Shown piece by piece: positions 26,955-35,993 of a stretch of 64,000 nucleotides of DNA (positions are counted from its first letter, which is position 1; every line of letters starts with the position of its first letter). Source of the stretch: Chitinophagaceae bacterium (GTDB lineage Bacteria; Bacteroidota; Bacteroidia; Chitinophagales; Chitinophagaceae); the NCBI GenBank assembly GCA_025923075.1, contig JAICGN010000006.1, positions 1 to 64,000 of the forward strand. The letters run 5' to 3'. The position numbers and the translations under genes are program-made. Below the pieces are notes generated by a model. The model was not told the origin of the DNA. It did not search any database and saw only the letters and a list, made by a program, of their open reading frames with translations.

Positions 26955-27671
26955 TCATCGGCACGGAATTACAACATCGTGATGCGCATTGTCAAACTCA
27001 GGGCTAACAAAAGGAATTCCCAGATTCATTCCACGAAGGATTAATAACACGGCCATAAAAAAAAGCAGTGCAGGAACAGCCTTGTGGATCTTCTGACGAA
27101 TAGATTGATTTAGATAATTTCCCATTAATACTGTTGCAAACATCATCGGAAATGTACCCAAGCCAAAAAACAACATGAACATACCGCCATCAAGCGGGCT
27201 GGATAAAATAATCGATGAAGTTAGCGCCAGATAAACAAGACCGCAGGGAAGAAAACCGTTCAGTACGCCAATATAAAATGACGAGCTGAGTTTTTTCGAC
27301 TGAAATAATCTACCAAGTTGCTGCCGCAACAACCCAAATGGTTTACTCAATATTGTGACTGTAGAAAAATGAAAATATTTTTTTGGAAAAAGAAGATACA
27401 GCAGAATGACCGTTCCCAAAGCTATCGATAAGCCACTTTGCCATCTTGCTGCAATCATCAAATTGCCAAGTGAACCAAACAGTAAACCCATGCCGGCATA
27501 AGAAAAAATACGACCACTGTTATAGATTAACCCTCCGGAAATACGTGAAAGACCGCTTTTCTGTGACGCGGGCAATGATAATGCTAATGGTCCGCACATA
27601 CCAACGCAATGCAGACTTCCTGCGAATCCCATTACAAAAGCTGATCCTATCAATTCAGTACTGATCGGCAT
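26955..27671 (-). CDS. Sulfite exporter TauE/SafE-family protein of the cco cluster
   Basis: The 238-residue membrane protein starts at ATG 27671 with MPISTELIGSAFVMGFAGSL and the motif HCVGMCGPLALSLP, typical of the heavy-metal/SafE-like proteins attached to cbb3 clusters. About six membrane helices are visible. A paired Cys motif (CVGMC) suggests metal handling, plausibly copper for oxidase assembly. It ends the cco operon, starting one base after the ccoH stop. The N-terminal 23 codons of the longer frame would overlap ccoH and are not used. Confidence 0.8.
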   Translation of the reverse strand: MPISTELIGSAFVMGFAGSLHCVGMCGPLALSLPASQKSGLSRISGGLIYNSGRIFSYAGMGLLFGSLGNLMIAARWQSGLSIALGTVILLYLLFPKKYFHFSTVTILSKPFGLLRQQLGRLFQSKKLSSSFYIGVLNGFLPCGLVYLALTSSIILSSPLDGGMFMLFFGLGTFPMMFATVLMGNYLNQSIRQKIHKAVPALLFFMAVLLILRGMNLGIPFVSPEFDNAHHDVVIPCR

Positions 27672-27672
27672 T

Positions 27673-28110
27673 TTAAAAAAATAACTTTTTCTCGAAATAA
27701 TATTTGACCCCATCAACCTCCCATGATAACTTGAGTTCATACTTGCCTTTCATTGCTGCAGGCAAGGGTTGTGTAAATTCATTTTCATTTATGTTGATTG
27801 ATTTTCTGAAATCTCTTTTAGCATCCGCCGGATAGTAGAGATAAAAATCAATTATCTTTTCCTTATTCCTCATTTCCGCTGGAAAGCTTATACTTAACTC
27901 AGATGCATATTTTTCTACAATAAGCGATGTTGAAAGTTTTGCCGTATTCGCAGCCTGATCGATCACCTCTTGATACTTCAATTCCTGGTCGTAATAGTCT
28001 TTGGTGACAAGGTCAAACTTCTCGCTGCTTGCTTTAAAAACAAGAAATCCCATGCCTGCAACAAATACTATATAAACGAATGCAATTTTATAACCCCACG
28101 ATAATTTCAT
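27673..28110 (-). CDS. ccoH: FixH/CcoH-family cbb3 oxidase assembly protein
   Basis: The 145-residue protein has one N-terminal membrane helix (YKIAFVYIVFVAGMGFLVF) and a periplasmic domain with KDYYDQELKYQEVIDQ, the conserved FixH core. FixH/CcoH stabilises the cbb3 oxidase during maturation. The gene is ten bases downstream of ccoG. Confidence 0.88.
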   Translation of the reverse strand: MKLSWGYKIAFVYIVFVAGMGFLVFKASSEKFDLVTKDYYDQELKYQEVIDQAANTAKLSTSLIVEKYASELSISFPAEMRNKEKIIDFYLYYPADAKRDFRKSININENEFTQPLPAAMKGKYELKLSWEVDGVKYYFEKKLFF

Positions 28111-28120
28111 AAATTATTTT

Positions 28121-29554
28121 TTAATAGCCCGGTCCGAGAAATGTTGTTTTAATTGTTTCTATTTTTTTATCGCCCTGGTAAACACCAAGCTCAATTGGTG
28201 TTTTTCGTTTTTCTATTAACTGTCTTTCTATTTTTACAAAGAAAGAGGTTTGGAAATAAGACTCTTTGGGTACGATCAAATCTTTTTGAACCACCGTTAT
28301 CTCGCCTTTCATATTTTCCAACTTCATCGTCACAGGTATTTCCTTTCTTGTTTTGTTCACCAACTTTATATTATACAAATTGCTGACCCGTCCATCCGGC
28401 AGGGTCTGAAACATTTGCCCTGCTGTTCTCAGTATTCTTGCATCCACATCATCACGGGTGAGCAGCATTACGACAAGTGCTGATGTCAATAGCAGCAGTA
28501 CGAAAGAGTAAGCAGCAATCCGCCAGTTGAATTTTGTCTTTTTACTGTGCGCAATATTTTCTTCCGATTCATAACGGATCAGGCCGCGGGGACGACTCAC
28601 TTTATCCATTATTGCGTTACATGCATCAATACAAGCTGTACAGTTTACACATTCCAGTTGTGTACCATTCCTGATATCAATCCCCGTCGGACATACCCTC
28701 ACACATGCCGAGCAATCAACACAATCCCCCGTATCCCATACTCCCGCCTTTTCTTTCTTAATTTTTCCTCTCGGCTCTCCTCTTACATAATCGTAGGCAA
28801 CGACGATTGATTTTTTATCAAGCAATACACCCTGCAATCTTCCATAAGGACAAACAACGATGCAGACCTGCTCACGAAACCAGTAATACACAAAAAAGAA
28901 TACAGCGGAAAAAACAAGCAGGGAAATAAACGTAACCGGGTTGGCCGCCACACCTTCTTTGACCATTGCCAGTACTTCGTCCATCCCGATTATATAAGCA
29001 AGAAAAAAATTGGCAATGAGGAAAGAGATAAAATAAAAAACGGCCATCTTGGTTATCCGTTTACGAATCTTATAGACATTCCATGGCATATCTTTCAACC
29101 TTCGCTGTTCGGTCATGTTGCCATCCAGCCAATATTCAATTCTTCTAAACACCATTTCCATAAAAATGGTTTGCGGGCAGGCCCAACCGCAAAAAACTCT
29201 TCCAAATACTACAGTGAAAAATATGATGAACACCATGAATGTAAGCAGGCCGATAGCGAAAATGAAAAAATCCTGCGGCCAGAATACCTGTCCGAAAAAA
29301 ATAAACTTACGCTGTATCACATTGAAAAGAAACAGCGGCTCTTCATCTATTTTTACAAATGGAAGTGCAAAGAAAAAAATAAGATAAATTATGGAAGCAA
29401 CGGTTCGGAGATTATAAAATTTTCCTTTGGGTTTTTTAGGAAAAATATAATTCCGCTTACCCTGTTTATCGATTGTCGCAACTGAATCACGGAAGCTTTG
29501 ATCAAGGAATTCCTTTTTTTCCTCCACTATCTCCGAAAAATCTCTTTCTTCCAT
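28121..29554 (-). CDS. ccoG: Cytochrome c oxidase accessory protein CcoG (FixG)
   Basis: The 477-residue protein has membrane helices around residues 50-70, 85-110, 160-190, 200-225 and 340-365. Ferredoxin-type Cys motifs are seen: FCGWACPQT, CIVVCPYGRLQ, CVDCSACVRVCPTGIDIRNG and CVNCTACIDACNAIM. A C-terminal immunoglobulin-like domain follows. CcoG is thought to reduce copper during cbb3 assembly. It lies between ccoP and ccoH in the operon. Confidence 0.95.
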   Translation of the reverse strand: MEERDFSEIVEEKKEFLDQSFRDSVATIDKQGKRNYIFPKKPKGKFYNLRTVASIIYLIFFFALPFVKIDEEPLFLFNVIQRKFIFFGQVFWPQDFFIFAIGLLTFMVFIIFFTVVFGRVFCGWACPQTIFMEMVFRRIEYWLDGNMTEQRRLKDMPWNVYKIRKRITKMAVFYFISFLIANFFLAYIIGMDEVLAMVKEGVAANPVTFISLLVFSAVFFFVYYWFREQVCIVVCPYGRLQGVLLDKKSIVVAYDYVRGEPRGKIKKEKAGVWDTGDCVDCSACVRVCPTGIDIRNGTQLECVNCTACIDACNAIMDKVSRPRGLIRYESEENIAHSKKTKFNWRIAAYSFVLLLLTSALVVMLLTRDDVDARILRTAGQMFQTLPDGRVSNLYNIKLVNKTRKEIPVTMKLENMKGEITVVQKDLIVPKESYFQTSFFVKIERQLIEKRKTPIELGVYQGDKKIETIKTTFLGPGY

Positions 29555-29620
29555 GATTCAATTTTTGTCACGATCAAAGATTTAATTACTTGGTAGTTTT
29601 GGTTTGTAGAGATTCTTTTT

Positions 29621-30517
29621 TTACAGCGGTGTCTTTTTTACCGATGTATCAGCAGGCATTGTTGCCTCATACAAATTCCCCTGCGGCGCCTTTGCATTAG
29701 CAGGGTTGCTCCCCTGCAACGACAAAATAAAACTTGAGATGTTTCTTATATCTGCAGGTGAAAATGTTCTACCCCATGCCTGCATTCCTTTATCGGGCAC
29801 CCCAACAGTAATTGTTTTGAAAACATCACCAAGCGAACCGCCATGCAGCCAATACTTATCGGTAAGGTTTGGACCAACTGCATTGCCTTCACCATTGCCG
29901 CCATGACATGGTAAACAGGTGCCGCTAAAGATCTTCCTGCCTTCTGCAATTCCTTTTTCATCTGCCAGCGTTACCGTTTTTTCATCAAAAGTCTCTTTGT
30001 TATTCTTCCTGAACTCTTCCATTTTTGCTGCGGCTATCCTCATTTCTTTATCATATTCCTCTAGTGGTGTTGGTCCTGTTTTTATAACATGAAAACGAAA
30101 CATATAAATAACAGCTACAATAATTGTAAAATAAAAACCCCATTTCCACCACGGTGGTAATGCATTATCGAGTTCTTTGATGCCATCATAATCATGATCC
30201 AAAAGAACATCTGCCTCTCTTTCTATCGGGGCTGCTTTAGTAAAGACTTTTTTATCCAGTTCACTCCACCATTTTCTTAAGCCGGACTGGCGATGCACCG
30301 TGCCTGATTTTAGGTCCGCTACTTTTTGATATTTGTTTTTTAGCGTTAATAAATAAATGGTCAATGTAAATGCGATCACAACAAAAGCAATAACGCTATA
30401 AAGAAAGTATTCCATGCCTCCGGTTAAACCAACTAACCCCTTTGCGTTTGCGGGTGCATTGAATAAGATCATAGCCCCTGCCATAAAAAAAAATCGTGAT
30501 ATAAAATGCTTTCTCAT
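29621..30517 (-). CDS. ccoP: cbb3 oxidase cytochrome c subunit CcoP (single haem)
   Basis: The 298-residue protein has an N-terminal hydrophobic helix, a second helix at about residues 35-57, the N-terminal CcoP segment DHDYDGIKELDNALPPWW and a membrane helix after it. One haem-binding motif is visible: Cys201-x-x-Cys204-His205 (TCLPCHGGNGEG). Classical CcoP has two haems; only one CxxCH is seen here, so electron entry to the oxidase differs. The gene is four bases downstream of ccoQ. Confidence 0.9.
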   Translation of the reverse strand: MRKHFISRFFFMAGAMILFNAPANAKGLVGLTGGMEYFLYSVIAFVVIAFTLTIYLLTLKNKYQKVADLKSGTVHRQSGLRKWWSELDKKVFTKAAPIEREADVLLDHDYDGIKELDNALPPWWKWGFYFTIIVAVIYMFRFHVIKTGPTPLEEYDKEMRIAAAKMEEFRKNNKETFDEKTVTLADEKGIAEGRKIFSGTCLPCHGGNGEGNAVGPNLTDKYWLHGGSLGDVFKTITVGVPDKGMQAWGRTFSPADIRNISSFILSLQGSNPANAKAPQGNLYEATMPADTSVKKTPL

Positions 30518-30520
30518 AGT

Positions 30521-30736
30521 CTAAACCCGTTTTAAATTATTTGTTGTACACGTTGCCGGCAAATGTTCCTCATTATCAAGCGGAATTCTGCTTATCTCAT
30601 TCGCTTTTGATTTATCCATTTTCTTCACGTAATAAAGCAACACTACAAAAAACAAAAAGAAAATAACCAGTGATATCATGGGATAAATATTGATCCCATC
30701 AATTGATTCTGCATATTGTTTTACAAACTTGAACAT
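30521..30736 (-). CDS. ccoQ: cbb3 oxidase small subunit CcoQ-like
   Basis: The 71-residue product has one membrane helix (PMISLVIFFLFFVVLLYYV) and a short polar tail, the usual make-up of CcoQ/FixQ. The identity rests on size, topology and position between ccoNO and ccoP. Confidence 0.8.
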   Translation of the reverse strand: MFKFVKQYAESIDGINIYPMISLVIFFLFFVVLLYYVKKMDKSKANEISRIPLDNEEHLPATCTTNNLKRV

Positions 30737-30739
30737 ATC

Positions 30740-32914
30740 TTAATTTTTATTTTCAACGATCCGATCGCTATCGGATTTGGTTTTTTCAGTATCAGTTCCC
30801 AGTCTTTGCAGGTAGGCGATCACCGCCAGTATCTCTGCATTTGGCTTTACGCGTATGCTATCTTTCAATAAATTGTTCTGGATTTTTGCCGCTTGACGCA
30901 CCAGGTCCTCGTTTGCGATATACTCATATCCTTCTTTATACGGAACTCCGATCGTACGCATTGCTTTGATCTTCGCGGAAGTGCTGGCCGTATCCAATTC
31001 TTTGTCCAGCATAAATGAGTAAGCGGGCATAATTGTGCCTGGCGATATGGCCTGCGGATCATCCATGTGATTAAAATGCCATGAATCAGATTTTTTTAAA
31101 TTCATTGTTCCTTCTCTTGCCAAATCCGGCCCCGTTCTTTTTGATCCCCACTGGAATGGATGATCATAAACAAACTCGCCTGCTTTGGAGTACTCGCCAT
31201 AGCGTTCTGTCTCAGACCGGAATGGTCGTATCATTTGCGAGTGACAAGTATAACAGCCCTCCCTCCTGTAGATATCCCTTCCCTGTAACTCAAGTGGTGT
31301 ATAAGGTGTTACACTGGCTATTGTCGGCACATTGGATTTAATAAGAAATGTCGGGACCAATTCGATGATGCCTCCAATAAGAATTACGATCAAAGTAGCA
31401 ATGAGAAAAGGAATGGGTTTTCGCTCGACCCGCCGATGCCAGTGCTCACCAACATGCTGCGTATAATTCTTTTCCAACGCCGGCGCCTCTGCATCCTCGT
31501 TTGCAACAAGTTTACCTTTTGCAACAGTCATAAATAAATTATACATCATAAGTATGGCGCCAGTCAGAAATAGTATGCCGCCAAAAGCACGAACCGCATA
31601 GAAAGGTTTCATGTAAGTGACTGTTTCAATAAACTGGTATTTCAGTTGACCTGCATCTGTAAATTGCTTCCACATAGACGCTTGTTGAAAACCTGCCCAA
31701 TACATTGGTACTGCGTAAAAAATAATTCCAAGCGTTGCGATCCAGAAATGGAAGCCGGCAAGACGTTTTGAAAAAAGCTCTGTTCTAAAAATCCTTGGAA
31801 TCAGCCAATAAAGAATACCAAATGTCAACATACCATTCCAGCCCAAGCCACCTACATGTACGTGCGCAATCGTCCAGTCAGTAAAGTGGCTGATTGCATT
31901 TACAGTTTTCAATGAAAGCATCGGGCCCTCGAAGGTTGCCATACCATAAGCAGTAACAGCCACCACCATAAATTTTAAGACCACATCTTCCCTTACTTTA
32001 TCCCATGCGCCACGAAGTGTAAGTAAGCCATTGATCATACCACCCCAGCTTGGGAAAATAAGTGTGAATGAGAAAACAATCCCTAATGATTGCGCCCAGT
32101 TAGGAAGCGAGGTATATAACAAATGGTGCGGGCCAGCCCAGATATACAGGAATATCAATGCCCAAAAGTGAATGATGGAAAGCTTGTACGAAAACACAGG
32201 CCTGTTTGCAGCTTTTGGCATAAAATAATACATCAGGCCGAGATAGGGTGTAGTAAGAAAGAAGGCAACAGCATTATGCCCATACCACCATTGCACCAGT
32301 GCATCCTGAACACCTGCATACCACGAATAACTATGAAATACACTAACCGGGAACTCAAATGAATTTACAATATGTAATACCGCGACGGTAACAAAAGTTG
32401 CTATATAAAACCAGATAGCGACATATAAATGCCTTTCTCTTCTTTTCAAAATTGTTGCAAACATGTTCCAACCAAACACAACCCAAATGATGGTGATTGC
32501 AATATCAATTGGCCATTCAAGCTCTGCATATTCTTTTCCGGTTGTCATTCCGAGGGGCAAAGTAATCGCAGCAGCAACAATAATTAATTGCCAGCCCCAG
32601 AAATGAATTTTGCTAAGCATATCGCTTGCCATCCTGGTTTTTAATAACCGTTGAAGCGAATAGTAATAGCCCATAAAGATGCCGTTACCCACAAAGGCAA
32701 ATATGACCGCATTGGTATGTAATGGACGAAGTCGTCCGAAGGTGAGACCGATAGTTTCTTTACCGGCAGTACCAGTCATGTTCCATTGAGGAAATACCAT
32801 GAGCAATGCCACCCAAAGACCTGCCAACATGCCGACAACACCCCAAATAATTGTGGCATAGGCGAAATTGCGAACGATCTTATTGTCATACTGAAATTTT
32901 TCCAGTGCTTGCAT
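30740..32914 (-). CDS. ccoNO: cbb3 cytochrome oxidase, fused CcoN-CcoO
   Basis: The 724-residue protein joins subunit I (CcoN, residues 1-~480, about 12 helices) and subunit II (CcoO, from about residue 510). The CcoN part shows GRLRPLHTNAVIFAFVGNG, WWYGHNAVAFF (haem-copper ligand region), GPHHLLYTSLPNW and HVHVGGLGWNGM. The CcoO part carries one haem motif, Cys554-x-x-Cys557-His558 (REGCYTCHSQMIRPF), and GPDLAREG. It reduces oxygen with high affinity and pumps protons in the inner membrane. The fusion is common in Bacteroidota. Confidence 0.96.
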   Translation of the reverse strand: MQALEKFQYDNKIVRNFAYATIIWGVVGMLAGLWVALLMVFPQWNMTGTAGKETIGLTFGRLRPLHTNAVIFAFVGNGIFMGYYYSLQRLLKTRMASDMLSKIHFWGWQLIIVAAAITLPLGMTTGKEYAELEWPIDIAITIIWVVFGWNMFATILKRRERHLYVAIWFYIATFVTVAVLHIVNSFEFPVSVFHSYSWYAGVQDALVQWWYGHNAVAFFLTTPYLGLMYYFMPKAANRPVFSYKLSIIHFWALIFLYIWAGPHHLLYTSLPNWAQSLGIVFSFTLIFPSWGGMINGLLTLRGAWDKVREDVVLKFMVVAVTAYGMATFEGPMLSLKTVNAISHFTDWTIAHVHVGGLGWNGMLTFGILYWLIPRIFRTELFSKRLAGFHFWIATLGIIFYAVPMYWAGFQQASMWKQFTDAGQLKYQFIETVTYMKPFYAVRAFGGILFLTGAILMMYNLFMTVAKGKLVANEDAEAPALEKNYTQHVGEHWHRRVERKPIPFLIATLIVILIGGIIELVPTFLIKSNVPTIASVTPYTPLELQGRDIYRREGCYTCHSQMIRPFRSETERYGEYSKAGEFVYDHPFQWGSKRTGPDLAREGTMNLKKSDSWHFNHMDDPQAISPGTIMPAYSFMLDKELDTASTSAKIKAMRTIGVPYKEGYEYIANEDLVRQAAKIQNNLLKDSIRVKPNAEILAVIAYLQRLGTDTEKTKSDSDRIVENKN

Positions 32915-32919
32915 GAATT

Positions 32920-33102
32920 TTATTTTGGTTTTGATATTGACGGAGAAGTTTTTTCTGCAACAGGCTTATCATCAAATAACATTCTCACTGATGGTGTATA
33001 ATCATCATCATATTGCCCTTTTCTAACTGACCAGATAAAGGCAACCAGGAATCCACCGGCGATAAGAATACTAAATGCAATAAGGAGAATTAAAACGCTC
33101 AT
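32920..33102 (-). CDS. ccoS: cbb3-type oxidase assembly protein CcoS
   Basis: From the ATG at 33102 the 60-residue product starts MSVLILLIAFSILIAGGFLV, one membrane helix, then FIWSVRKGQYDDDYTPSVRM, which matches the CcoS core GQYDD. CcoS is needed for cofactor insertion into the oxidase. It is the first gene of the cco operon, six bases before ccoNO, with a candidate activator site and -7 box directly upstream. Confidence 0.9.
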   Translation of the reverse strand: MSVLILLIAFSILIAGGFLVAFIWSVRKGQYDDDYTPSVRMLFDDKPVAEKTSPSISKPK

Positions 33103-33123
33103 CGCTGGGTTATATTTAGGAGG

Positions 33124-33167
33124 CAAATGTATTTTTCAATTTTCCGGTTGGTTATGACGATTGTCAG
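33124..33167 (-). promoter_or_regulatory. ccoS-ccoNOQPGH promoter with FNR/CRP-type site
   Basis: The plus-strand sequence ATGACgattGTCAG (33154-33167) is an inverted repeat of the xTGAY-N4-RTCAx type. On the minus strand a perfect -7 box TACATTTG ends at 33124, 36.5 bp from the site centre, which puts the site near -41.5. No -33 TTG is evident, as expected for an activator-dependent promoter. Inference from spacing. Confidence 0.7.
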
Positions 33168-33193
33168 CCATTTTCATGAGCATTATCAATTAG

Positions 33194-35641
33194 CTAAAGC
33201 CCTTTTCTTTTCGCGGAAAATGAGGTTGCTAATGTTACGAATGTTACGATGCTGATCGAACTTACAGGCATTAAAATGGCCGCAATCAGGGGGGATAGTG
33301 ATCCCTGCACTGCAAAGCTTAACCCGACGATATTGTACAATATTGAAAGAATAAAGCTCCATGTTATCACAGTTCTTCCTGATCTCGCATACTCAATGAA
33401 CCGATGGAGTTTACTTACTTCGTTACTGTCCAGAATGGCGTCGCATGCGGGAGTGAATTGACTGGTGTTCTCACTTACCGCTACCCCAACATCACTTTGC
33501 TTTAACGCACCGGCATCATTTAACCCGTCGCCAAGCATCAACACTTTTGCTTTTGAGTTCTTTGTCTTTAATTCCTTGATAAAATTCAATTTCTCTTGAG
33601 GCGATTGATGAAAGTGAATGGAGGCTCGTTTACCAAAAAACGATTCGAGTTTACTCTTCTCTGCATCATTATCTCCGGAAAGAACCTGAAGATTATATTT
33701 CTTTGCTAAGAGATACGTGATCATTTCAGGAACTCCATCACGATATTGATTGCTTATTCTAAATACCCCTTTTTTAAATCCGCTTATAGAAAGATATACT
33801 TCGCCGCTCCGTGAAAGGGATGACGACGCATGATGGCGATCAATAAACTGTCTTGAGCCAAGTTTTACCTGCCGGCTGTTAATCGATCCCATTATTCCCT
33901 TCCCGGCTATTTCTTTAAAATTTATCGCTTGCAGCGGCTGAACAGAATAAGTAAGCATTAAGTACTGTTTTATGATCCTGCTTAAAGGATGAACAGATTC
34001 TTTCACCAATGAATAGATCATATTGATCTCCTCATCCGGCAATTTTTCTCCTTCATAAAATACATTTGCCTGTGATGAATGAGTCAGCGTTCCAGTTTTA
34101 TCAAAAACTATTGTGTTAATACGGGACAGCGCTTCGATCACCGAAGAATTTTTCAGGTAAAATTTATTTTTACCAAAATGACGGAGCATATTGCCAAAAG
34201 TAAAAGTTGCCGAAAGAAGCAATGAACATGGACAGGCAACGATTAGTGACGCGGTAACTGAAAGCCAGATCTTAGATGGATCATATAATGACCAATATAA
34301 TGCCGCGCAGCCGGCAATGATAAAAAGGGTAAGAGTGAAATAGCGACTCCAAGGATGAATAAAAGATTTGTCCTTATTCTTCTGCCTGGTAAAAACATCG
34401 TTGTTCCAAAGCTGAGTGATATAACTTTGATCAACAGGATTTACAATTTCCATCGTGATTGTTTCTCCCAGTTGTTTACCACCTGCATAAACTAACTCAG
34501 TTCTTCTTTTTAATAACGGGTTGTTTTCACCCGAAACAAAGCTGTAATCAATATATCCCTCACCATCTAAAATAACCGCATCTGCAGGGATCATTTCATT
34601 TTGACGAACCAGTATCTGGTCGCCCTTTTTTAAAGCACTGATCGTCGAAGTTTCTTCCTTTCCATTTTTCAGTAACGTAACCCCCAGCGGAAAATAGGAT
34701 TTATAATCACGATCGAATGAAAAGCTATCGTATGTTTTATCCTGGAACCAACGACCAACAAGCATAAAGAAAACAATACCGGTCATTGAGTCAAGATAGC
34801 CCGCGCCTGTACCGCTTAAGATTTCATATACACTTCTGCTGAACGTAACAAGAATTGCCAATGCAATTGGCGCATCGATATTCAGCCATTTCTGGCGAAT
34901 GCCTTTCCATGCGGACGTAAAAAACTCACTGGCACTGTAAAAAAATACCGGTATCGATAAAGCAAGCTTCAAATAACTAAAAACTTTCTGCAGATCGGCC
35001 TGGCCAATATTGCCCGACGAAAAATATTCAGGGAAGCTCAGCATCATGATATTGCTTAAGCAAAATCCTGCAACGCCGATCTTGAAAATCCTTTTATGAT
35101 TTACCTTTTTATGATGTTTTGTTCCGCCCTCATTTAGACTTATATAAGGTTCATACCCAATGAACGCAAGCAGCTCGACAACTTTTCTCAACGAAATTTT
35201 CGCCGGATCAAAGGCAATAAAGATTTCCTTTCGCTGAAAATTCGTTTTAGAGAAAAAAATCCCCTGGTCGATCGTATGTAGATTTTCCAGCAACCAAATG
35301 CAGGACGCACAATGGATTTGTGGCAGATAAAAATTGACATGACACTGGCTGTGATCGGCAAAACGAAGTAATTTCCCTTTTATTTCTTCATTCTCTAAAT
35401 AAGCAAAACGTTGTGAACTGAATTTGCCTTTTATTTTAATTCCTGGCTTTTCACTTAGTTCATAATAAGCACAAAGCCCGTTGTCCTGCAAAAGCTGGAA
35501 AACGAATTTGCATCCGTCGCAACAGAAATATTTGTTATCGGTGTGAATGGTAGCATCGCAGGTTTCCCCGCAATGGTAACATGTAGTAGTAGTCTTTTTG
35601 CCTAAAGGAGGTTTCGCTTCTTGTACCCAGCTATCTTCCAA
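33194..35641 (-). CDS. ccoI: P1B-type copper ATPase CcoI (FixI)
   Basis: The 815-residue protein opens with a Cys-rich module (CYHCGETC, YFCCDGCKFVFQLL) and a heavy-metal-binding domain (HCASCIWLLENL). Further on come the membrane CPC motif (ACPCSLLLSA), the phosphorylation loop DKTGTLTH and the hinge MLGDGLNDAGALK. It exports copper to the periplasm for the cbb3 oxidase. It is on the same strand as the cco operon but separated by a promoter. Its own long, structured leader lies upstream. Confidence 0.95.
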   Translation of the reverse strand: MEDSWVQEAKPPLGKKTTTTCYHCGETCDATIHTDNKYFCCDGCKFVFQLLQDNGLCAYYELSEKPGIKIKGKFSSQRFAYLENEEIKGKLLRFADHSQCHVNFYLPQIHCASCIWLLENLHTIDQGIFFSKTNFQRKEIFIAFDPAKISLRKVVELLAFIGYEPYISLNEGGTKHHKKVNHKRIFKIGVAGFCLSNIMMLSFPEYFSSGNIGQADLQKVFSYLKLALSIPVFFYSASEFFTSAWKGIRQKWLNIDAPIALAILVTFSRSVYEILSGTGAGYLDSMTGIVFFMLVGRWFQDKTYDSFSFDRDYKSYFPLGVTLLKNGKEETSTISALKKGDQILVRQNEMIPADAVILDGEGYIDYSFVSGENNPLLKRRTELVYAGGKQLGETITMEIVNPVDQSYITQLWNNDVFTRQKNKDKSFIHPWSRYFTLTLFIIAGCAALYWSLYDPSKIWLSVTASLIVACPCSLLLSATFTFGNMLRHFGKNKFYLKNSSVIEALSRINTIVFDKTGTLTHSSQANVFYEGEKLPDEEINMIYSLVKESVHPLSRIIKQYLMLTYSVQPLQAINFKEIAGKGIMGSINSRQVKLGSRQFIDRHHASSSLSRSGEVYLSISGFKKGVFRISNQYRDGVPEMITYLLAKKYNLQVLSGDNDAEKSKLESFFGKRASIHFHQSPQEKLNFIKELKTKNSKAKVLMLGDGLNDAGALKQSDVGVAVSENTSQFTPACDAILDSNEVSKLHRFIEYARSGRTVITWSFILSILYNIVGLSFAVQGSLSPLIAAILMPVSSISIVTFVTLATSFSAKRKGL

Positions 35642-35718
35642 TTCTAATTTTTTAATGTTTACAAAGATTGAGACATTGATATCTTTTAAACCTGAGCCGC
35701 CTCAGCGACAAGTCTGAC

Positions 35719-35850
35719 TTATATCAAAACCGAAGCCCCCTGATGAGTCAGGGGGCTGTGTAATTGAAACGAAAACCAACGATTGCCCATCCTGTGATGG
35801 GAAAGAGATTTTACCCTTTATAGCATAAGAACTGTGTATAGTGTCCTTGA
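35719..35850 (-). ncRNA. Candidate structured leader or small RNA upstream of ccoI
   Basis: A promoter ends at 35856 on the minus strand, so transcription should start near 35850, about 210 bases before the ccoI start. The leader forms CCCATC/GATGGG (35786-35801) and then a perfect 10-bp stem AGCCCCCTGA/TCAGGGGGCT (35734-35757), followed by TTCGGTTTTGATAT, a weak terminator-like tail. It could be an attenuator or an independent small RNA. A 23-codon ORF (35719-35790) overlaps both stems. Confidence 0.45.
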
Positions 35851-35855
35851 GAGGT

Positions 35856-35899
35856 CAAAATTAGCCGGTGCGAGTTTTTATAGTTATGACGTTTATCAT
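35856..35899 (-). promoter_or_regulatory. Promoter with FNR/CRP-type site upstream of ccoI
   Basis: The palindrome ATGACgtttATCAT (35886-35899) is followed on the minus strand by a perfect -7 box TAATTTTG ending at 35856, again 36.5 bp from centre to box end. Confidence 0.65.
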
Positions 35900-35993
35900 C
35901 CGTCACATTGATACTCCTCAGAACAAAATAGCCGCTCCAAATGATGGAAACGGCTACTGGATACAAGCAATCGAGAAAATCAATCGCGGGATT

